Notes under the pieces: model-generated
The model's input: the letters and a program-made list of their open reading frames with translations, nothing else
Told to the model about the DNA's origin: nothing
The model's database searches: none
Assembly: GCA_019459145.1 (NCBI GenBank)
Contig: JAIBEK010000060.1
Coordinates: 1 to 34,758 of the forward strand
DNA: 34,758 nt
Direction: 5' to 3'
Origin: Arenimonas sp.
Lineage (GTDB): Bacteria; Pseudomonadota; Alphaproteobacteria; Rhizobiales; Rhizobiaceae
In this document: positions 34,592-34,758 of the stretch, in pieces
How the letters are laid out: each line of letters starts with the position of its first letter
Position numbering within the stretch: the first letter of the stretch is position 1
Position numbers and translations under genes: made by a program

Positions 34592-34758
34592 TCACCGCCC
34601 CAGATAGTTCTCGATCACCTTGGGATCGGCCGAGACGAAATCGATCGAGCCCTCGGCCAGCACCGAGCCTTCCGCCAGACATGTGACCTTGACGCCGAGA
34701 TCGCGGATGAAGCCCATGTCGTGCTCGACGACGACCACGGAGCGGGTCTTGGCGATTT
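34592..34758 (-). CDS. urtD: Urea ABC transporter ATP-binding protein UrtD (3' end)
   Basis: Only the last ~54 codons are in the window; the gene runs off the right edge. The visible protein reads IAKTRSVVVVEHDMGFI (switch-His region of a LivG-type ATPase), then LAEGSVLAEGS and the C-terminal ADPKVIENYLGR, the pattern typical of UrtD. It lies before urtE, matching the usual urtABCDE gene order, so urtABC are probably further upstream. Confidence 0.88.
   Translation of the reverse strand, partial: IAKTRSVVVVEHDMGFIRDLGVKVTCLAEGSVLAEGSIDFVSADPKVIENYLGR

Overview
The window looks like chromosomal DNA of a rhizobial alphaproteobacterium, most likely Rhizobiaceae. The support is high GC codon use, the REP/BIME-like GGGGAGAAGG hairpins between genes, and rhizobial-type gene sets: a urt-ure urea cluster carrying extra non-urease genes, and a PreTA/hydantoinase/carbamoylase pyrimidine cluster. 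Genus-level assignment is inference only. No tRNA, rRNA, CRISPR array, transposase or prophage gene was seen.

Layout. Positions 1-2354 hold pobA (minus) and its divergent AraC-type regulator (plus), for 4-hydroxybenzoate catabolism. Positions 2399-18141 form a pyrimidine-degradation neighbourhood: preT-preA (dihydropyrimidine dehydrogenase) closed by a strong terminator; a CHASE-PAS-GGDEF-EAL c-di-GMP protein; an EamA permease meeting a RutR-like TetR regulator tail to tail; then an amidase (beta-ureidopropionase type), a barstar-family protein and dihydropyrimidinase. A cupin gene (minus) and a four-gene NMT1/THI5-type ABC importer follow. Together these genes could import a pyrimidine-like compound and cut it to a beta-amino acid, ammonia and CO2. 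A 16-bp RutR-like operator lies between the regulator and the amidase, and a weaker relative lies before preT.

Positions 18142-24099 hold an RND efflux pair (adaptor and inner-membrane pump) with a terminator, then a Crp/Fnr (DNR/NnrR-like) regulator. That regulator sits behind a perfect TTGAT-N4-ATCAA site, placed as in a class II FNR-dependent promoter.

Positions 24083-34758 are on the minus strand and encode urea uptake and breakdown. In transcription order they are urtD (3' end only), urtE, a secreted esterase, ureD, ureA, a DUF1272 protein, ureB, an LprI-like protein, a GT29-like 'urease operon accessory protein', ureC, a peroxiredoxin, a membrane GGDEF protein, ureE, ureF and ureG. The peroxiredoxin and GGDEF genes, flanked by long intergenic stretches, split the urease operon.

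Most genes belong to known families. The best leads are: the RutR-type control of a reductive (non-Rut) pyrimidine pathway; an orphan barstar inside that operon, preceded by a relic copy of the amidase gene's 3' end; the conserved-looking unknown proteins inside the urease operon; and the Fnr-type autoregulatory promoter. I did not find a clearly new multi-gene system.
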